Both the position numbers and the translations under genes were made by a program. The notes beneath the pieces were generated by a model that saw only the letters and a list, made by a program, of their open reading frames with translations, searched no databases and was not told the DNA's origin. From an uncultured Ruminococcus sp. (lineage in GTDB: Bacteria > Bacillota > Clostridia > Oscillospirales > Acutalibacteraceae): a stretch of DNA of 16,572 nt. Location of the stretch: NCBI GenBank assembly GCA_902783065.1, contig CACZPV010000104.1:1-16572 (forward strand), given 5' to 3'. Positions 13,702 through 16,572 of the stretch are shown in pieces (position 1 is the stretch's first letter; each line of letters opens with the position of its first letter).

Positions 13702-15066
13702 ATGGAACATACGATTGCAGCAATTTCGACGCCAAATGGTGTAGGCGGTATGGGAGTAATAAGAATATCGGGAGAAAATGCACTTTTAGTGGCTGAAAGT
13801 ATTTTTAATTCTGTTTCCGGTAAGAAAATTTCTGAAATGAAAGGATATACTGCCTCTTTTGGTAAAATTATTGATGAGGGACAAATTATTGATGAAGCGG
13901 TTGCTCTTGTTTTCAGGTCACCTCATAGTTATACGGGAGAGGATGTTGTAGAAATATCCTGTCACGGTGGAATGTATATCACCAAAAGAGTTCTGCGGGC
14001 AGTTCTGTCTCATGGAGCAAAACCGGCAGAGGGTGGAGAGTTTACAAAAAGAGCCTTTCTTAATGGTAAAATGGGGCTGACAGAGGCAGAATCCGTAATG
14101 GAGTTGATTGCTGCATCCGGATCACAGTCTGCCCGCGCTGCTCTTTCGGCAATGGAAGGGAGCCTTAGAAAAAGAATAAACGGAGTACGCGATGAACTCC
14201 TGAATCTTGCAGCTCATCTTGCAGCATGGGCAGATTATCCGGAAGAAGAAATTCCCGAAATTGATGAATCTGAACTCAGAAATGGTCTTTTAAAATGTAA
14301 AAGCGAATTGAAGAATCTTCTTTCCACTTATGATGCAGGTAAAGTAATGCGTGAAGGGGTGGATACGGTTATAGCAGGACGTCCTAATGTAGGCAAATCA
14401 ACGTTAATGAATCTGCTTGCCGGCTGTGAACGTTCTATTGTTACCGATATACCCGGTACTACACGTGATATTATAGAAGAAACGGTTATGCTTGGTAATG
14501 TACCGCTTCGTTTGTCTGATACGGCAGGACTGCGCAATACCAATGATATTGTAGAAAGCATAGGTGTAAAAAGAGCAAAAGAAAGATTGCTTTCGGCAGG
14601 TTTGATTTTTGCTGTATTTGATGCATCTTCACCTCTTACCGAAGAAGACAGACAACTTATAGGATTATTAGAAAATGCACCTGCTGTTGCCATTGTGAAT
14701 AAAACGGATCTGGAATCAAAAATTGATAGTGATTATATTCGCAGTAAAGTAAATCATGTGGTTTTCATTTCTGCAAAAAACGATGCAGATACCAAACAAT
14801 TGGAGAATGCTGTTGCTGAAATTGCCGGTACATCAAAGCTGGATCCTTCTCAGGGGATTCTTGCAAATGAAAGACAATACAGTGATGCTCAAAAGGCATT
14901 ACACAGTATAGAAGAAGCATTGACAGCATTAGATATGGGAATTACGTTTGATGCTGTTACAATTATTATTGAAGAAGCTATTAACTGTCTTTTGGAACTG
15001 ACAGGAGAAAGAGTAACTGAGGCAGTTGTTGATCAGGTATTTCATCGTTTTTGTGTGGGAAAATAA
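13702..15066 (+). CDS. mnmE: tRNA modification GTPase MnmE
   Basis: 454 aa, full length. With MnmG it adds the carboxymethylaminomethyl group at U34 of tRNAs reading split codon boxes. The N-terminal folate-binding domain covers about 1-118 and contains GVGGMGVIRISG and YTGEDVVEISCHGG. A helical domain follows, into which the G domain is set: G1 GRPNVGKS (226-233), G2 IPGTTRD (250-256), G3 DTAG (273-276), G4 NKTD (333-336) and G5 SAK (357-359). The C-terminus is FCVGK, the family FC(I/V)GK motif whose Cys is needed for activity. The ATG (13702) has GGAGGG 4 nt upstream; an earlier in-frame ATG (13684) lacks a site. mnmG, the usual neighbour, is not next: a convergent gene lies beyond the terminator. 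Confidence 0.97.
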   Translation: MEHTIAAISTPNGVGGMGVIRISGENALLVAESIFNSVSGKKISEMKGYTASFGKIIDEGQIIDEAVALVFRSPHSYTGEDVVEISCHGGMYITKRVLRAVLSHGAKPAEGGEFTKRAFLNGKMGLTEAESVMELIAASGSQSARAALSAMEGSLRKRINGVRDELLNLAAHLAAWADYPEEEIPEIDESELRNGLLKCKSELKNLLSTYDAGKVMREGVDTVIAGRPNVGKSTLMNLLAGCERSIVTDIPGTTRDIIEETVMLGNVPLRLSDTAGLRNTNDIVESIGVKRAKERLLSAGLIFAVFDASSPLTEEDRQLIGLLENAPAVAIVNKTDLESKIDSDYIRSKVNHVVFISAKNDADTKQLENAVAEIAGTSKLDPSQGILANERQYSDAQKALHSIEEALTALDMGITFDAVTIIIEEAINCLLELTGERVTEAVVDQVFHRFCVGK

Positions 15067-15118
15067 AAACATCAGACTGTATGATTTTTTATAAGATATT
15101 AGTATAAACGCATTATCA

Positions 15119-15171
15119 TAAAAAAAGCCTCCTAAGTTAGTTTTTGTTCTGACTTAGGGGGCTGATTATTT
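15119..15171. terminator. Bidirectional terminator, mnmE and HD-GYP gene
   Basis: A 15-bp stem, AGCCTCCTAAGTTAG (15126-15140) with CTGACTTAGGGGGCT (15149-15163), has two G-T wobbles and an 8-nt loop. An A run lies on the left and a T-rich run on the right, so it can end both converging transcripts. The minus-strand side has the better T run. Confidence 0.9.
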
Positions 15172-15187
15172 TTATGGCAGATTTGTT

Positions 15188-16572
15188 TTATTCGAATTTA
15201 GGTTTAGAAGATGCATTTTCAAAGTCGTTGTTTATAGCCTTATTTCGTCCTGTGCGATCCTCTGTAAAAACTTCAAATTCTTCCTCAGGTTTATTGTCAC
15301 TTTGTTCTTTCATATGATAGTCAATATCCTCATCCATCATTTCAAGCATTATATTGGCAATAAACGGATCAAGCTGTGTTCGTTTTGCTCTGCCTAACTC
15401 TGCCCTTACTACATTCTGAGGCAGTACATCACGGTAACTTCGTTTGGATGTCATTGCATCGTAAGCATCTGCTACTGCAATTATTCGTGCTTCTATCGGG
15501 ATCTGATCCCCTCTGAGTCCATCCGGATATCCTTTTCCGTCGTATCTTTCATGATGCCATCTTGCACCATAATACAGATTCGGCATTTCGGTAATATCCT
15601 GCAGTACCTCAGCACCAATTTCAGGATGTGTTTTTATTGTTGAAAATTCGTCATCAGTCAACTTGTCTGTCTTATTGATAATATAATCGGGTACACCGAT
15701 TTTTCCGATGTCATGCAGCAGTCCCATATAATAAATTTCTCTTTGAAATGCCTCGTCCTTATTAAGACGTTTAGCTATTTCTCTCGAATAATCCGCTACA
15801 CGCTGAGAATGACCATTAGTATATGAATCTTTTGCATCTACAGTTCTTGCAAGAGCCTGTACCATTTGTAATGACAATCGTTCGGACATTTGCGTTTGCT
15901 CAATATGTTTTACAATAATTTCATCCCTGTAAGTTTCCGACTGAAAAAACATATAATAGAAAATCAGACTTCCTACTATTGTACAGCGCAGTACGGAATG
16001 ACTATGTAAAACCGTTTCGGAAAGTGCACCTAAGATAATAATAACAGATATTAAAACAATAGTAATTCTTTCAAATGTTCTTTTTTTATCAATAGTATTA
16101 AAAGAAAGCAGCAGCATGAAAAGCAAGTATACAACAATAATAATATGTGTTGTCCAGCCAAGCAGACCTTTGTGTATCTGATTATCAGAATCAAAATAAT
16201 AAGTGTACCGGTTGATCACAGGAATAAATGTTGTAAAAGCATATATAATATTAATTGCAGCTGGGAGCATCAGTGGTATTTTTATCCGTTTTCGTTCGTC
16301 ATGACGAATAACAATTTTTATGAAATAATATACCATAACTGGTCGTATCGCATATCCTACAGCCTTGACAAGAGCATGCAGAATAGTATATCCCCGAATA
16401 TCTGATAGGTAAAGCTGCAAATTATATATCATCAATTCAATAAGAATAATTGCAGAAAGAGTAAAGAATGTGTTTTTTACTTTTTTCTCCAGATGTGCAT
16501 TTCTCCATAGAAAATACATCAGAAACGCAATTCCAACAATAGGAAAAAAATTGACATCTACAATATTTCGGA
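15188..16572 (-). CDS. Membrane HD-GYP phosphodiesterase, 5' end cut by window
   Basis: At least 461 codons remain; the frame stays open past the ATG at 16519 to the window edge (upstream residues read NFFPIVGIAFLMYFLWRNA, a membrane helix), so the true start is outside. Counting from that ATG, about six hydrophobic helices span 16-195. A linker helix follows, then an HD-GYP domain with HSQRVADYSREIAKRL, the HD pair LLHDIGKIG (267-275), HPEIG (298-302) and HHERYDGKGYPDGLRGDQIP, all metal and signature residues present. Such proteins degrade cyclic di-GMP to pGpG and GMP. The tail after about 405 is polar. No GGDEF or response-regulator domain is visible; the membrane part is probably the sensor. 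It runs against mnmE and against fork movement. Confidence 0.92.
   Translation of the reverse strand, partial: RNIVDVNFFPIVGIAFLMYFLWRNAHLEKKVKNTFFTLSAIILIELMIYNLQLYLSDIRGYTILHALVKAVGYAIRPVMVYYFIKIVIRHDERKRIKIPLMLPAAINIIYAFTTFIPVINRYTYYFDSDNQIHKGLLGWTTHIIIVVYLLFMLLLSFNTIDKKRTFERITIVLISVIIILGALSETVLHSHSVLRCTIVGSLIFYYMFFQSETYRDEIIVKHIEQTQMSERLSLQMVQALARTVDAKDSYTNGHSQRVADYSREIAKRLNKDEAFQREIYYMGLLHDIGKIGVPDYIINKTDKLTDDEFSTIKTHPEIGAEVLQDITEMPNLYYGARWHHERYDGKGYPDGLRGDQIPIEARIIAVADAYDAMTSKRSYRDVLPQNVVRAELGRAKRTQLDPFIANIMLEMMDEDIDYHMKEQSDNKPEEEFEVFTEDRTGRNKAINNDFENASSKPKFE

Noticed and set aside
1..16572. CRISPR arrays, tRNA or rRNA genes, insertion sequences
   Set aside because: No regularly spaced direct repeats, no tRNA-like or rRNA-like stretches, and no transposase frames were seen.

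Overview
The window is the chromosomal replication origin region of a low-GC Gram-positive bacterium, most likely a Clostridia member of the Ruminococcus type. That is an inference from gene order, AT-rich base composition and protein style; nothing in the window fixes the genus. The recognisable genes are the classic origin cluster. On the plus strand it reads rpmH-rnpA-yidD-yidC-jag(khpB)-mnmE, and divergently on the minus strand dnaA-dnaN-yaaA-recF-remB-(two zinc-ribbon membrane genes)-gyrB-(YcxB-like gene)-(hotdog thioesterase)-(second YcxB-like gene). A membrane-anchored HD-GYP gene runs convergently toward mnmE and is cut by the right edge.

Two non-coding blocks flank dnaA, giving a bipartite origin. 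The dnaA-dnaN gap (7925-8232) carries a cluster of non-canonical DnaA boxes of the type T(T/A)TTCAACA. Several are spaced one helical turn apart. Next to them is a DnaA-trio-like run (TAG TAA TAG TAG TAG) toward dnaN, inside the spacer of a good dnaN promoter. The dnaA-rpmH gap (9547-10362) carries an extended -10 dnaA promoter whose -35 overlaps a DnaA box. It also holds a dnaA leader of about 285 nt with a GC-rich core, an AT-rich palindromic tract, and a near-consensus rpmH promoter. Outside the origin, the gyrB-ycxB gap holds a GC-rich element of four consecutive hairpins, and the gyrB leader holds two perfect inverted repeats.

Functionally, the left arm supplies initiation (DnaA), the sliding clamp (DnaN), gap repair (RecF), supercoiling (GyrB) and a Rem-family regulator. 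The right arm supplies ribosomal protein L34, the RNase P protein, membrane insertion (YidD/YidC), a KH/R3H RNA-binding protein and tRNA wobble modification (MnmE). All replication and translation genes run in the direction of fork movement; only the HD-GYP gene is head-on. gyrA does not follow gyrB and mnmG does not follow mnmE, unlike the usual Bacillus-type order. The best candidates for something undescribed are the origin architecture, the dnaA leader island, the four-hairpin element and the pairs of unknown membrane proteins.
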